Position numbers and translations under genes: made by a program. Below the pieces are notes generated by a model. It was not told the DNA's origin, made no database searches, and was given only the letters and a program-made list of their open reading frames with translations. Below are positions 13,057 through 24,396 of a DNA stretch of 64,000 bases, one piece after another (position 1 is the first letter of the stretch; each line of letters begins with the position of its first letter). The DNA lies in contig OX359194.1 of the NCBI GenBank assembly GCA_947172415.1, positions 3,472,001-3,536,000 on the forward strand. The letters run 5' to 3'. The DNA comes from Chondrosia reniformis (lineage: Eukaryota > Porifera > Demospongiae > Chondrillida > Chondrillidae).

Positions 13057-13449
13057 AAGCGTATTTGTGTACGTTTCCGTTAAGTTTGAGGCAGAATTGT
13101 CCCTATATTGATGTAAAAGAAATTCGTTTAGTCGACCGTATAGCTCTGTCTTCTCTTCTTACATTTTTTACTTGTCCATGTGTAAGAATTAGGAGTGTTT
13201 GTTGCGATCATTATGAGAATAAAGCCTGTTTGAGCTTCAGCAACATGAATTTACTAATTTCCTACTTGATATTCCCATTCCTGTATTACTGATGAAGACT
13301 TCCGTGTTGAAACGTCCAGAATTAGTAAATTTATGTTACTGATGTTCAACAAGGCTTTATTCTTATCCATGTGTGTACGTTTTCCATGTGTACAGTAGAA
13401 TCTCGTAACGAAATTGCTCATGATAGTGAATGTCTTAAGTATAGTGAAG

Positions 13450-13635
13450 GCTAATTACACTCAAGTATACTACACAGTGAAAGTTACTGGCAATATTAAA
13501 ATTACAATCAAGTACTACACAGTGCAAGTTACAAATTTAAGAGGGCCAAGTGACTGTACAATATTAAAATTACAATCAAGTACTAGCTACACATGCAGTG
13601 CAAGTTACAATTTTAAAGAGATCCAAGTGACCCCT
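13450..13635 (+). repeat. Short tandem duplication, about 68-bp unit
   Basis: The unit starting CAATATTAAAATTACAATCA and containing AGTGCAAGTTACAA occurs at about 13491-13558 and again at 13559-13630, with a more diverged partial copy before them. This is a local tandem duplication without coding content. Confidence 0.6.
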
Positions 13636-13684
13636 AGGATAATCAGTATTTTAAACAGTACAAGACTTTAGTCACACTAGTACT

Positions 13685-13995
13685 GTTGCAGGCTTTGAAA
13701 TCCTCAACTACTGCATAGAGAGTAGTATATACGTAGTTGATACAGATCATCCAATTGCAAGGTAGAACACATGGCCTACCAATTACCTTTTCACACCTTA
13801 GTATAGACTGAAGATGATGCATCTGCATGCCATATATCAACAAAGGTTCCAGTATTAAAGGGGTCTCAGCTAATAACCACAGCAGATTTGATTTGCCTTG
13901 TGAGGGAGCTAAGAACACCGACGGTTGGTTGCATGCATTCGCATAATCAACAGGGTTAGAAACCATTTTGTAACTTGTACACAAGGGACATAACA
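13685..13995 (-). repeat. Dispersed repeat family B, copy 1 (terminal exon of the 14-kb pseudogene?)
   Basis: About 300 bp with close copies at 15217-15480 and 38455-38745. The minus strand of this copy stays open from roughly 13990 to 13690: it starts SYKMVSNPVDYANACNQ, continues through SVFLAPSQGKSNLLWLL and ends in VVEDFKAC. This lies just downstream (on the minus strand) of the PD-(D/E)XK-like frame and may be its last exon. The other two copies have stops in this frame. Confidence 0.6.
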
Positions 13996-14227
13996 TACAA
14001 AGATGCACTTTCTGTGACGTCGACTGAACAAATACACAGAAGTAAATTGTAACAAAATGTTAAAGTTATAATACATGCATGGATTAATATGAAGTATAGA
14101 GTATAAAAATTGATAAGTTTACCGGCATGTGACAATCCTTGCAAGTATCTTATATATATGGAAGTTTCTGGTAAATTTTATACACACAGTTACACATTTG
14201 GAGTTATTAATGACTGTTTGCATATCC

Positions 14228-14925
14228 TTAGCAGTTCACTCTGCAAAAACCAATCATGTTCTTAAAATCATCATCTATAATGCCAGCTTGGAAGATATTG
14301 TATTCTACTATCTCAACAGATTCAGGTCCAATTTTTACTTCAAAGCAATGGTAAATGTTATCACTGGCCAGGAGTTGGAGAGTTCTTTTACCCCTTTGCT
14401 GCTTTTTTCCCCAATTTGATAATACAGCTGCATGCAGAAGTTGTCCAAAGGCATTTCGATCCTTAACAGGGGCATGCCAAATGGAATTACAGGCTACTTG
14501 CAAGTTCATTTTAACCTCAGCCAAAAGAAGTAAATGCGCTGCCATTCATCATACACTGCCACTACAGCTAAATCAGAGTGAGCTTCACGGTCGTTTTGTA
14601 AGAGTGGCTCTAGTGACACTGTGTAAGTATGATGGCCAGCTACTCTACATTTTTTCTCATGGTATAGTGCCAAATCTAGAAGCAAAGTGTAAAGGACACC
14701 CTGCACCCTTTGTTCACGTTTTGAATATGTTACATTAGAGAGGCTTTCCTGTTCCAATTTGGTTAAATGATGTACAGCTGTCAGGAAAAGAGTAAGAGTG
14801 AAGGATGAGTCAAGCTCCATTTTTACAGATGCTTTAGGTTTGAACAAGTTGTTACTGCTGTCTGCTATGTCATTAAATTTAGGCTCAGTCCAGTAGTGTA
14901 ACAACTTCAGGTTACATAGAGCCAT
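14228..14925 (-). pseudogene. Broken gene with PD-(D/E)XK nuclease-like motif
   Basis: Two overlapping minus-strand frames join into one protein if a single indel near 14530 is allowed. The upstream frame (14925-14506) runs MALCNLKLLHYW...HSDLAVVAVYDEWQRIY. The downstream frame (to 14228) continues LLLAEVKMNLQVACNS...FGQLLHAAVLSNWG. The spacing SDLAVV - about 13 residues - LLAEVK gives the D...E-x-K signature of PD-(D/E)XK nucleases, with a following Gln (GQLLH) where several of these families have one. I do not recognise the family. Its possible terminal exon (13685-13995) exists in two more copies in the window, so this looks like a mobile or multi-copy gene. The nuclease reading is inference from a short motif. 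Confidence 0.45.
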
Positions 14926-15216
14926 ACTCCATGTTGCTTGACCAGGAGCCTATAGATACATACAATATATACGTATATATATGCATGGATATAATCACAA
15001 ATGCCGTATAGCTGGAAATTTTGGAAGGTCCAAATTTTCGTATAAATGGCCGTAAGCCCTTCAGAATTAATATTCATTATTCTTTTTTTGTATGTGTGCA
15101 TGCACAGATAACCTAGCAAGTACACGTGTTTACTTTTTGTAGTATGGCAAGCCATCATAAAAATTTGGACCGACCCAAAATTTTCCCGCCATACGGTATA
15201 CATTAAAACTTTAGTC

Positions 15217-15480
15217 ACGCTGCTGCAGGCTTCGAAATCCTCAACTACTGCATAGAGATTAGTAGTTTTTACATATCAAGGTAGAACACATGGCCTAGCT
15301 TACCATGTTATACCTTTCACACCTTAGTACAGACTAAAGATGCCATATATCACGGTCTTAGAGGGTCTCAGCTATAACCACAGCAGAGGAGCTAAGAATA
15401 CTAACATTGGCTACATGCAATTGGGTTAGCGATCATTTGGTGACTTACACACAAGGATATAAAAGACTAAGGCCTTTGCA
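15217..15480 (-). repeat. Dispersed repeat family B, copy 2
   Basis: A diverged and internally deleted copy of the 13685-13995 segment. It shares the GCAGGCTT.GAAATCCTCAA edge, the AGGTAGAACACATGGCCTA block and the ACACAAGGA..TA end. It lies about 300 bp beyond the start of the broken PD-(D/E)XK-like gene, so the two B copies flank that gene in the same orientation. Confidence 0.65.
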
Positions 15481-15980
15481 TATGCCATATACCATGTCCT
15501 TTGTGGTGTGCAATTGGATACATAGGGAAGCATTTGAATATGCTTAGTCACCTAAACAAATTTCTTTTGAGTCAATATTTAGAACAATTTGGGCTCAAAC
15601 TAGAAAAAAGCAGATGTATTATCCCTATATATACATTAGTAATAGGATATGTACCAAAAACTATATGCATTTGATTGGGGCAAACATAAGTGTATCAGCT
15701 ATGAACATGTAAATATAGCATGCACTATGCATATATGCATACTAGGTTTCTCAGATGAGAATTTTCTTTCAGGATTTTCAAATTTGCATTCATTGGAACT
15801 CCCAAAACGTTTTTACAATTGATACCTATACACATATTGAACATGAAAAAATTCAGATACACACATTTGAACAAATATATACAATGCAAGCTGTATAGGT
15901 ACTAAGGTAATCTAAATAAATAAATCAAATCAAATAATTAACTTACTCAGTATGATGTAAGGATATGTTTTACTCCAGTA
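15481..15980. other. Spacer before the hAT element, no gene seen
   Basis: AT-rich DNA. Near 15900 a short stretch (ACTAAGGTAATCTAA followed by AAATAAAT-rich sequence) resembles the left edge of repeat family A. Nothing else was recognised. Confidence 0.5.
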
Positions 15981-18944
15981 CAGAGCTGCCAAGTTACATT
16001 AGTGAGGATGCTGGAGATTCGACCGTACCCATATATTCAAAGGCGCTCTCGCGAGCCTTCCACTAACTGATTATTTATATTTTGTCACCTTGACAAGAAC
16101 CCATGCAATAATGCATATAACATATCATTCATATAGCTTAAAAAATCATAATTACAGTTGTAGCTCATTACACGACAATGTGCAAAATACTTTTAGCCAT
16201 GCAAAAAAGCATATATCATGTTAACTGTATAAATGCCACATGTATATTATAGTCTTCAGCAAAGTTTAACAAGTCTAACAGTTGTAGAAAACCATACCAT
16301 ACCATAAAATAAAAGAGTTCACTAGTGCCTTGATGAATGAGCCTTATTATACTCCCAAGTAGCTTTCTTAGCTTTCACAAGAAGATCTTTTGTAGGGTCA
16401 AATTTTTCGCATGGTTCTTCAACTCCTAACTTCACTTGCAGAATTGACTGTAGGGTTCCATCAAGCCCAATGCTTGGGCGAAACGGTGTTTTGTTCTTGC
16501 GAACCATACTGAATACCTTTTCCTCACTTGCATTGGAGTGAGGAACGACTAGTACCGACACTGCCACTTTAGCCAACCTCTTAAACTTAGGCTCCAATGA
16601 GCCGATCTGCAGGACTTTACACAAATACCCCCAAAGAATGTCAATCTGGTAGTATGTCTCCTCATCTTCACCAACTTTGGCTTCAGCCCACACCTCAGGG
16701 GGAATATCTGTATCACGTAACAACTGATAACTGATAAATTCTTCCTGCAGCAATTCCATCAAAGCATGCAGATGCGGAAAGCGATGGACAAAGCTTTCCA
16801 CTGCGTCAAATGTTGCCTCTTCCCTCTTTTCAAAATTCAAGAATCTGGCGGAGTGCAAAAATTCATCTTTTAGTGGAAAAGTGCTCTTGACATACTGCAT
16901 TGCTCTAGTGTAGAACATGCGAACACCCATATAAAACTTATCCACGGCAGAATCAGCAATATCTCCATCATCCAATAGCTTTCGCAGGGTTTGTTTGGTA
17001 ACAAAGCCAACAAAGAGACTGGAATCATCCATCTGATTAGCCACTGAAAGGAAGTCCAGATCAAGCAATGTCCCACTTTCTATGGCATCCTTTATGACCC
17101 TCATTTTCACGAACTTGCTGAGTATCTTGCTGACAAAGAACTCCATTTTGTCTTGGAGGAGGTGGATGCATGGGGTCTCGCGCTGCAAAAATGTGTTGAA
17201 TGAGGTAAAACTTGGCAAAACTGCCTGGTAAAACATTAGATATACTTCAGTAATTGGATTACCAAAATGCTGCCTCAAACGCTGAAATCTTGTCTGGATT
17301 TCTTCTTCAGATAAGAAGTAACTCTTCAGTGCTTGGTATTGCTGCAGGGTACGCTGAACAGCATGCTCCATGCTCAGCCAACGTGTCGAAACATGCTTAA
17401 CAACAGCTCTATATTGCATATCGCAGAATGTGCAAAACTCAGCTAGGGTATTCTTTCTTTTTGTACTTTTATCAAACCAATAAAACAAGTCAACTAGAAG
17501 GTCTTCCATATCAAAGCCAGTTTCTGCTTCAAAAGCATTTCCTGCTTGGGTGGCGGTATTGTGCACCATGTGACAGGGGCAACCAATGAAATATACGGAT
17601 GGATTTTCTTGGTGTACCCTTGTTAGGATCGAGTTCCTACAGCCAAGATTCACACTGGTATTATCGACACTGAATGCCACACAGTAATTCCAGTCTATGC
17701 CAAAATGCGTCAGAGTGTCGTTGATTTTTCCATATATACTTTCTGCTGTGGACGCAGAAGTAAGGCACATGTCTAGAAGCTGTGTAATTACCTTCCCCCT
17801 GTTCACATCAAAAATCCTCACAGTGAGGGGATTCATTTTCTGTAGCCCTGAATCATTTGATCCATCGGTTGCTAATGAGAATGGCTCGGCTTTCATTTTG
17901 TCAACCAACGACATCTGGAAGTACTGCCCTACAGCCCCATTCAGGATACAGGTTGCCTTTGTACGTGCGCATGAGTATGCTTTTGCGATTTCACTGTCAG
18001 AGAAGACATCTCTTAACAGTGGACTTAAATGGTCTGCGACTGCTATGGGCACATTGTGGTGAGCAAGGACAGTGGTTATTTTAACCTCTGCCCTTGTGAC
18101 TTTGTCATGAATGGGATGCACTGTAGGCCTGAAGAACGCACCAATTTGCTGCTGCTTTTCACGGGCCTTTATATTATCTACATGCTTCTTCCCAACAATG
18201 TGGCGTCTCACATCTTTCTCCCCCTGATGCTCACAACTGACAGAATAATCGCAGAAAGTACATTTGAACTTGTACTTACTGCTGCTTGCATCATCATCAC
18301 CATCATTCGTTTCATCAACCGATACATCATGTAACTCATCTGCTTGTTCCTTCTCCATCCTAGACTCTCTGAGACTCAAGACTAAACGGATACGTCGAGT
18401 CAGTAGACAGTAGTCGAACAGAAACCAAAGTCTGGGTGAAAGGTAGCTACCTCACAAGACACGCGGTTTTCAGACGTTTCAGTATGCTCAGACAGCCAAA
18501 AAAAGAAAAGGCTTCCACGTGAGAGAGCCTAGCCAACTGACTTGTCACGTGCGAAACTATAGCCAGCGCTTGTATAGTCGTCGCTTTGAAGATTGCTATC
18601 GTTAGAATCTGGGATGACAAGCAGCCATATTTTTCAATTTGTGACGTCAGCAAAAAATGGAGGCTAGATCGTCAGAGCAGAACAAAGTTGCAGGATTGCC
18701 AGGAAGACCAGAGTGCAGCTACATTAGGATTAGCATACCTGCTCTGCTGTAAGTCAGACTTTTATCTAAGACTGTTAATGTTCATCTCAGGTGGTTCACA
18801 TATATATTTAAATTTATTTAAATTTTGTACACCCATCCAGCTCTATTGAAGTTTGCTGGAGATTGAGCTTTGTGTGCGTGTGAGATGGAGGTGTAGCAGA
18901 AATGCGTGTGACACACGCCTAATGCGTGTGTCTTGGCAAGTCTG
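15981..18944 (-). mobile_element. Complete hAT-like DNA transposon with 6-bp target duplication
   Basis: The left end reads CAGAGCTGCCAAG at 15981 and the right end CTTGGCAAGTCTG at 18932-18944, imperfect terminal inverted repeats of 13 bp. The element is flanked directly by CCAGTA (15975-15980 and 18945-18950), a 6-bp duplication, although canonical hAT elements make 8 bp. Inside is one uninterrupted transposase frame. A second element in the window (28432-31253) has the same type of ends and a different 6-bp duplication, which supports both assignments. Confidence 0.85.
16322..18358 (-). CDS. hAT-family transposase, intact
   Basis: An intact frame of 678 codons from the first ATG at 18358 (MEKEQADELHDV). 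The open frame extends a little further upstream without an ATG. Order: acidic N-terminus; BED-like zinc finger (FKCTFCDYSVSC..., then HIVGKKHVDNI); RNase H-like catalytic core with FSLATDGSND and CVAFSVDNTSVNLG carrying candidate catalytic Asp residues; HVSTRWLSMEHAV; and the C-terminal hAT dimerisation region VLVVPHSNASEEKVFSM and RKNKTPFRPSIGLDG. It is a DNA cut-and-paste transposase of the group often annotated as zinc-finger MYM/C17orf113-like proteins. It lies within terminal repeats, so it is a transposon gene rather than a domesticated one. A deleted relative is at 28954-29691. Confidence 0.85.
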   Translation of the reverse strand: MEKEQADELHDVSVDETNDGDDDASSSKYKFKCTFCDYSVSCEHQGEKDVRRHIVGKKHVDNIKAREKQQQIGAFFRPTVHPIHDKVTRAEVKITTVLAHHNVPIAVADHLSPLLRDVFSDSEIAKAYSCARTKATCILNGAVGQYFQMSLVDKMKAEPFSLATDGSNDSGLQKMNPLTVRIFDVNRGKVITQLLDMCLTSASTAESIYGKINDTLTHFGIDWNYCVAFSVDNTSVNLGCRNSILTRVHQENPSVYFIGCPCHMVHNTATQAGNAFEAETGFDMEDLLVDLFYWFDKSTKRKNTLAEFCTFCDMQYRAVVKHVSTRWLSMEHAVQRTLQQYQALKSYFLSEEEIQTRFQRLRQHFGNPITEVYLMFYQAVLPSFTSFNTFLQRETPCIHLLQDKMEFFVSKILSKFVKMRVIKDAIESGTLLDLDFLSVANQMDDSSLFVGFVTKQTLRKLLDDGDIADSAVDKFYMGVRMFYTRAMQYVKSTFPLKDEFLHSARFLNFEKREEATFDAVESFVHRFPHLHALMELLQEEFISYQLLRDTDIPPEVWAEAKVGEDEETYYQIDILWGYLCKVLQIGSLEPKFKRLAKVAVSVLVVPHSNASEEKVFSMVRKNKTPFRPSIGLDGTLQSILQVKLGVEEPCEKFDPTKDLLVKAKKATWEYNKAHSSRH

Positions 18945-19248
18945 CCAGTATGCAATGTTGCTTTTAAAGAGATTAGTGTCTTTCCCTACAGGTTCGAAGT
19001 TATGCTCCTTAGCAGTTTGCAAAACTTTACCATAAAAAAGTATTGGCTCTTTCCCTCTGTCTATATATCTTTTGAAGTGCCCTTTCAAAACACATGATAT
19101 TGTTATGTTTTACTGCCTAGAAAATTTACAAATTAGAACAATTAAAGGGCACGACAAAGAATATATATATGACTTGCATATACAGTTTCCTATTATATAA
19201 TTGCCACAGTTGTGCTTGTCCTAACTCACTTGTGCTTCCAGTTGGTAG

Positions 19249-19471
19249 GATGTCCTTGACCTAGATCACCTTGGTGTCCTTGACCTAGATCGCCTTGGTG
19301 TCCTTGACCTAGATCGCCTTGGTGTCCTTGACCTAGATCGCCTTAATTGGTGTCCTTGACCTAGATCGCCTTGGTGTCCTTGACCTAGATCGCCTTGGTG
19401 ACCTTGACCTATCTCGTCTTGGTGTCCTTGACCTGCCTCGCCTTTCTCACTTTGGTGTCCTTGACCTATCC
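19249..19471 (+). repeat. Minisatellite, about nine 24-bp units
   Basis: The consensus unit GGTGTCCTTGACCTAGATCG + CCTT is repeated about nine times, with point changes and one 4-bp insertion near 19345. The minus strand stays open through the array and would encode GQGHQGDL repeats, but nothing around it suggests a gene. Each unit contains TGACCT (AGGTCA on the other strand), the nuclear-receptor half-site. Confidence 0.85.
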
Positions 19472-21353
19472 AAGTGACAAGAAATGTATGCATAAGGCAA
19501 TCTATAAACAAGTGGGGCTTCTGACACAAAACAGAGGAAAGTGGTCTTTGAATACAAGTGAATAACTCTTACCACACTCCTAATTAGGCAATCTGTACCC
19601 GCAAAACAATAAAGGAATAGTCAAAATTTACCTTTGCAATGGCTCGGCTTCCTCTTCATTTTGTCAAGTAATTGTCTACGTTTATTGGGTAAGTGGAACT
19701 CAGAATTCGAAGACATTTCTCTACATAAAGGAGAAAACATGTACGATGAATAAAAGTTAAGAACTACTTTACCGAATAAACACTGTAAGATGTACATACA
19801 ACTCTTATTTCATAAGAATAAATATTTTAAGCTACAAAAAACAGCCCAACTTACTACAAGACAATTTATAAAAATAATATTATCTTCGGAATCGCAATGA
19901 AAGGGAGGGTTATAGGGGCTGGAGGAGAATGAAAGGAAATCAAACCACAATGCTACTACAATCGGTATTTCACACCTTTTGACTCTCTCACCTTTACTGC
20001 GCATGTGCAGTTCCAAGCAAAATGTTTATATATAATAGAATTCATAGCTATCACATGACTCTTCTGGAATAACGCTACGTGCTGGCTTTATGTACGTATA
20101 TAGTAAGTTGACTTGAACCGGGTACGTAGCTAAGTATACATAATCTATGCTTGAACTGACGGGCTTAAATGCCTTGGTGGATTGTGGATCGATCAACCAT
20201 CGAATAACAAATTTTCTCTAAGCTGTCTTTACTTTGTTCAATTGTGTGACTTAGTAAAACAGAATATATTTCAAGTGTTATCGTAACAAAATTTGACTGT
20301 ACCATAAACTCACAATGAAAAGACTGACGTTTTCGGTGCGTAACACCTATGAACTATCACCATCAATGGTAATATACGTATAGTCCGTATTTTGTTGTAG
20401 AAATGTCTTAAAAGCAACTCTAGATCTGTATATGTCAATTGTTAGAGATCATGTGAGTGCAGACGTACATACTTATATATACATACAAGTAGGACATATA
20501 TATCAAAAAGGATAAGAAAAATTACTTTAACAATTATACATAATGTATTCCACTTGATCAATGCCTACACCTACCTTGACCCGTAACTTGAGGCTCTAAT
20601 GCACACCTGTTTCCACCTTCCTTGCCACGTACCGGGGTTGGAAAACCTTTTAGCCTATGCATATCTATGCATTGAGCTGGAGGAAGGCCAGGGTATGCAG
20701 TATGTCAACTAGACACTGTTTTTTAGGAGTTGCCATTGCTGGTGCACCCCTTACCTTTAAAGCCAGCCATGCTATTTATCAAAATACTCCCAAATGTGAT
20801 GAGAGAAATGCACCGGGTGTAAATACTTTAAGGACTATAGATCTATTTAGGCATGGCCATATAATATGAATGTACCTATGTATACGATGCCCTGTGCCTG
20901 AGAGCAACAGGCATCCTTTGAAATAACTAGACTCTGGCCTATAGAAGTGTCCATGCTCAGGTTCCCAGCCTATACCGTATACCTACCAGGTAAGAGGGTG
21001 ACCGCTTCAAGCATAAATTTACCACCCCTAGAAGCTTTGGGGTTAAGGTGCTAACCGCATACTGCCATTAGTCAGATCCAAACATTTGTGAAGGGGAAAC
21101 TCCCCCAAAGCATAAAGACACAATATAAATACATCTAGCTCCAGCAGCAATTGAATTGACTTGACTGATTAGAGACTACGCCTTACAGACTAACTGTATG
21201 GCGAATAATAACATAGCAATCAAATTATAATAACTGGGCCTTTGACCCTGAACAGTAATGTAAAATACATCTATACATACTACATATATAAAAGTTAATA
21301 TATATATACCACGAGTGTAAGTGTAACAGGTTATATAGTACATTTGTTTTTTT
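19472..21353. other. No gene seen between the minisatellite and the DIRS-like element
   Basis: AT-rich sequence. No open frame has a recognisable domain. The 20560-21180 part is less AT-rich and could belong to the 3' part of the neighbouring retroelement or to an older repeat; I could not define ends. Confidence 0.45.
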
Positions 21354-22338
21354 TTAAATTGGGGAATGAGCTAGTACTGATGAGACTGATGCCAGTTCCT
21401 CCCTTGAGGTCTGCAGATAGCATTGATAGGCCGAACTCTCCCAACGGCCCAGCATCTTGATTTTTGCATCAGACACCCCTGCTTTGAGAGCGGTCGTTGC
21501 GGCCCCTATTCTAAAGCTATGGCCTGTATAATGGCTAGCGTCAATACCGGCCACAGAGAGAGCTTTTTGCATTTCTTCAAACAGCCGGACCCTAGTTAAT
21601 GGACTAGCATCCTTGAAGGTGAAGAGAGGGCCATCATGTGGACCTCGCAATACAAGGTATTCAAGGAGCGCTGAGACTGGACACAGGTCAGTGCCTGTCT
21701 TGGAGAGAAAGATAGAAACTCCTTTTGCGAATGGGTCTGTCTTTGACTGTTTAATCTTGATGGCTAACCTGGAAACTGTCTGGGTAGATTGTGAGAATGA
21801 AACGTCCGAAAGCAAAAGGTGCCGAGCCCTATCATAAGAGCTAGCAGATGGTACTGTAAACTCAGCACACCGAAGGAATCCGAAATATCCAAGACAGGCT
21901 GCTGCCCAAAATAAGCGATTAGAATATGAGTTTGGATTCGTGCTCCAGACCCTCTTCAACTTGCGAAGGACTGATGGTGTGATTGGGAGGCGGGATCTGT
22001 CTAGCACGCCACGGTTGGCCTTAAATCTCTTAATACCTCTAAGGACTAGCTCAACTCTTGGTGAGTAAAGTATAACGGAGAATAAACCCAAGTTAATTAG
22101 GAGGTTACGGATTGCAGATAGGTATAATCTGATGGTTGATACTGCTAATCCATCTTCCCCCCAACTGAGATATAAATAATAGAATAGTATTCTCAGTTGG
22201 GGGATCAGAAGGGAGTTTATATTTGCTGCAAAAATCTAAAAATCGTTTTTGGCCTGAAATATATGCCTTTTTTGTAGTGGTGGCTAAGCCATAAGAATAG
22301 AATTTCTGAAGAGCGACCTCCACCGGTTTGATATCCAA
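21354..22338 (-). pseudogene. DIRS-like tyrosine recombinase, one frameshift
   Basis: Two frames belong together. 22338-22105 starts MDIKPVEVALQKFYSYGLAT and carries the N-terminal core-binding part (TTKKAYISGQKRFLDFC). From about 22150 the second frame continues (STIRLYLSAIRNLLINLG) to the catalytic part. Catalytic residues are visible: Arg in YFGFLRCAEFT, H-x-x-R in GHSFRIGAATTA, and the nucleophile Tyr in WESSAYQCYLQ. The join needs one base removed from the six-C run at 22157-22162 (plus strand), a typical homopolymer slip or sequencing error. The start overlaps the end of the RT frame by about 55 nt, as in other DIRS elements. It would integrate the circular DNA copy by site-specific recombination. 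Confidence 0.8.
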
Positions 22339-24015
22339 TCTGGTCTTTCCAGTACTAGCAAGGACCAGAGAGGGATTGGGATTGGGGTGGGTTCTGCACT
22401 GAGGATGGGGACCTGAGAATAAACGCAGGATAATGTGTTACGTGAAATGCCATCGGCTAATGTATTATGTATGCCAGCAACATGACAAGTGGCTAGGGTA
22501 AATTTATAGTAGGCTGAGAAGAAAGATAGGCATCTCAAGAGGTGCATCACCACCCCTGAGGGTTCCTTGGAGGACCCTTTCTTGATGACTTGAACTACAG
22601 ATGAGTTATCTATGTGGAACTGAACATGATGCCCAGACCATTGGCTACCCCACATAGCACAAGCGAGGACCACAGGGACCAATTCTTTTACCATAATGTT
22701 CACTGATTCCCACTCTAAAGGCCATTGTCCTTGTAACCACAAGTTGCCCCAGAGTGCCCCGCAACCGAACGTGCCCGATGCGTCAGTGAATACATTCATG
22801 GATGGGACCACCTGCTGCGTCAGGTTGAGAAATGTGATTCCATTCCAGGAATCTACAAAGGTTGACCACCAAGCTAAATCAGATCGGAAGTCTACATTAA
22901 GGCGAATGTTGTGGTGGGGTGCCCTTGGAATTGACAACAAGTTGATCATCCTTCTTAAGAATGGCCGACCCTGAGGAACTACCCTACAAGCAAATTGTAG
23001 AACGCCTATTAAATGTTCCAGCTCATTTCTAGTACATGAATTTTTAGCCTGCCAACTAGTAAGCTCCCTTTGCAAGCGTGAGAGTTTGTCTGCAGGCAGG
23101 CGGGCTTGCATTTTTTCTGTGGCGATTTGGATACCTAAAAATGTTAGGCTAGTTGTTGGACCCTCTATCTTCTCCATTGCCAAAGGTACACCCAATTGCG
23201 TGCAGATGGCCATAATGGAGTTGAGAGAATGCTGACATTCGGATGTAGCTGGAGACTCAACCACCAGGAAATCATCTATATAATGAAGTATATTGAGCAT
23301 TCCCTGCTTCCTAAAGATCCACTCCAGTGCATCCGCATATGCATTGAATAGGAGTGGGGCAGACCGCAACCCGAATGGCAACTGATTATCAATAAACACT
23401 TTGTTCTTCCACTGCATGCCCAGAAGGTACCGATCAGCTGGATGGACAGGGATAATCCTAAATGCCGAAGCAACATCGATTTTTTCCAACAAAGCCGACT
23501 TCCCGAGGCCCAGAATTAAACGAGCTGCATCCTCAATAGAGGAATAAACCATGCTAGAGTCAGCCTTGGCAATGCCATCATTAACACTAGAGTCCTTAGG
23601 GTATGAGAGGTCTACGATCAACCTCCATTTACCAGGCTTATTGGCTTTTGAAATTACTCCAAAACGGTTTAGAATAACAGAATTTGGTATTAACTTGGGG
23701 TCAAATGGACCAGCAATGTTGCCTTGGGCCAGCTCCTCATCCAAGTAGTGCTCAACCACTGAGGGATGACATATGGCTGACTGCATGTTCGACTTGGCAG
23801 ACCTGCAGGAAGCCTTCTGGTTGAAACCAATTCTAACCCCTTCCTCCAGACCAGTCAGCAATTGACCAACCCAGGCCTTATTTGGGTGATCAGCCAACAT
23901 AACTGAAAAGACTTCAACTTTAGTGGCGAATGTACCTTTATGGCTGAGCTGGGCAACACAGATGGACTTACACTGCGACGCCCTTCGTTCTGGAGACGAA
24001 GAACCGGGTGGCTAG
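22284..24015 (-). CDS. DIRS-like reverse transcriptase/RNase H
   Basis: An open frame that extends upstream of its first ATG (23900) to about 24015. Order: NPGKWRLIVDLSYPKDSSVN; palm motif A region LEKIDVASAFRIIPVH; LPFGLRSAPLLFNAYADALE; active site YIDDFLVVES; then LTFLGIQI. The RNase H part follows with VFTDASGTFGCGALWG, ELVPVVLACAMWG, FHIDNSSVVQVIKKG and HNTALADG-type NTLADGIS, giving the D-E-D-D set. The frame is uninterrupted. It copies the element RNA into DNA and removes the RNA strand. It follows the gag frame and overlaps the recombinase frame. Confidence 0.88.
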
Positions 24016-24396
24016 CAATGGAGACATACGGAAGCACGTTGGCAGCACGGGGGAGACATTTGTACCAATATGTGGATATGTATGGGGACTATTACAGACG
24101 AAAGTGCCGAATAATTCACTATATATATTATAATGATGACTATAGGTAAGTGTAATAAATGAATACAATTAGATTGGTGGTTAGCCTGCTAACCTGTGTG
24201 TATATACAATAGTATAATAATTTTATATAAGGTGAGTTGCAATTAGTATATATAAATGATGTCCTCCATGAGATTGTTTTACAGATAAATTCTAACAAGC
24301 ATAAGGTTGCTTTGACTATCTATCATGGAAATACATGCTATAATAGTGATTAAAGCGTTATGATAATGCATGCATTTCTAAGTTCTGCCCTAAATG

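Noticed and set aside
17697..18334. Plus-strand open frames over the hAT transposase
   Set aside because: They are antisense shadows of the transposase frame; no domain and no splice context of their own.
15981..18944. Reading the hAT transposase as a domesticated host gene (ZMYM-like)
   Set aside because: It is enclosed by terminal inverted repeats and a target duplication and has a deleted relative with the same ends nearby, so it is a transposon gene.
19249..19471. Direct repeats considered as a CRISPR array
   Set aside because: The units are contiguous without spacers and the genome is eukaryotic.
19266..19529. Minus-strand frame with GQGHQGDL and RSRSRTPR repeats
   Set aside because: It is the translation of the 24-bp minisatellite; no start context, exon or family support.
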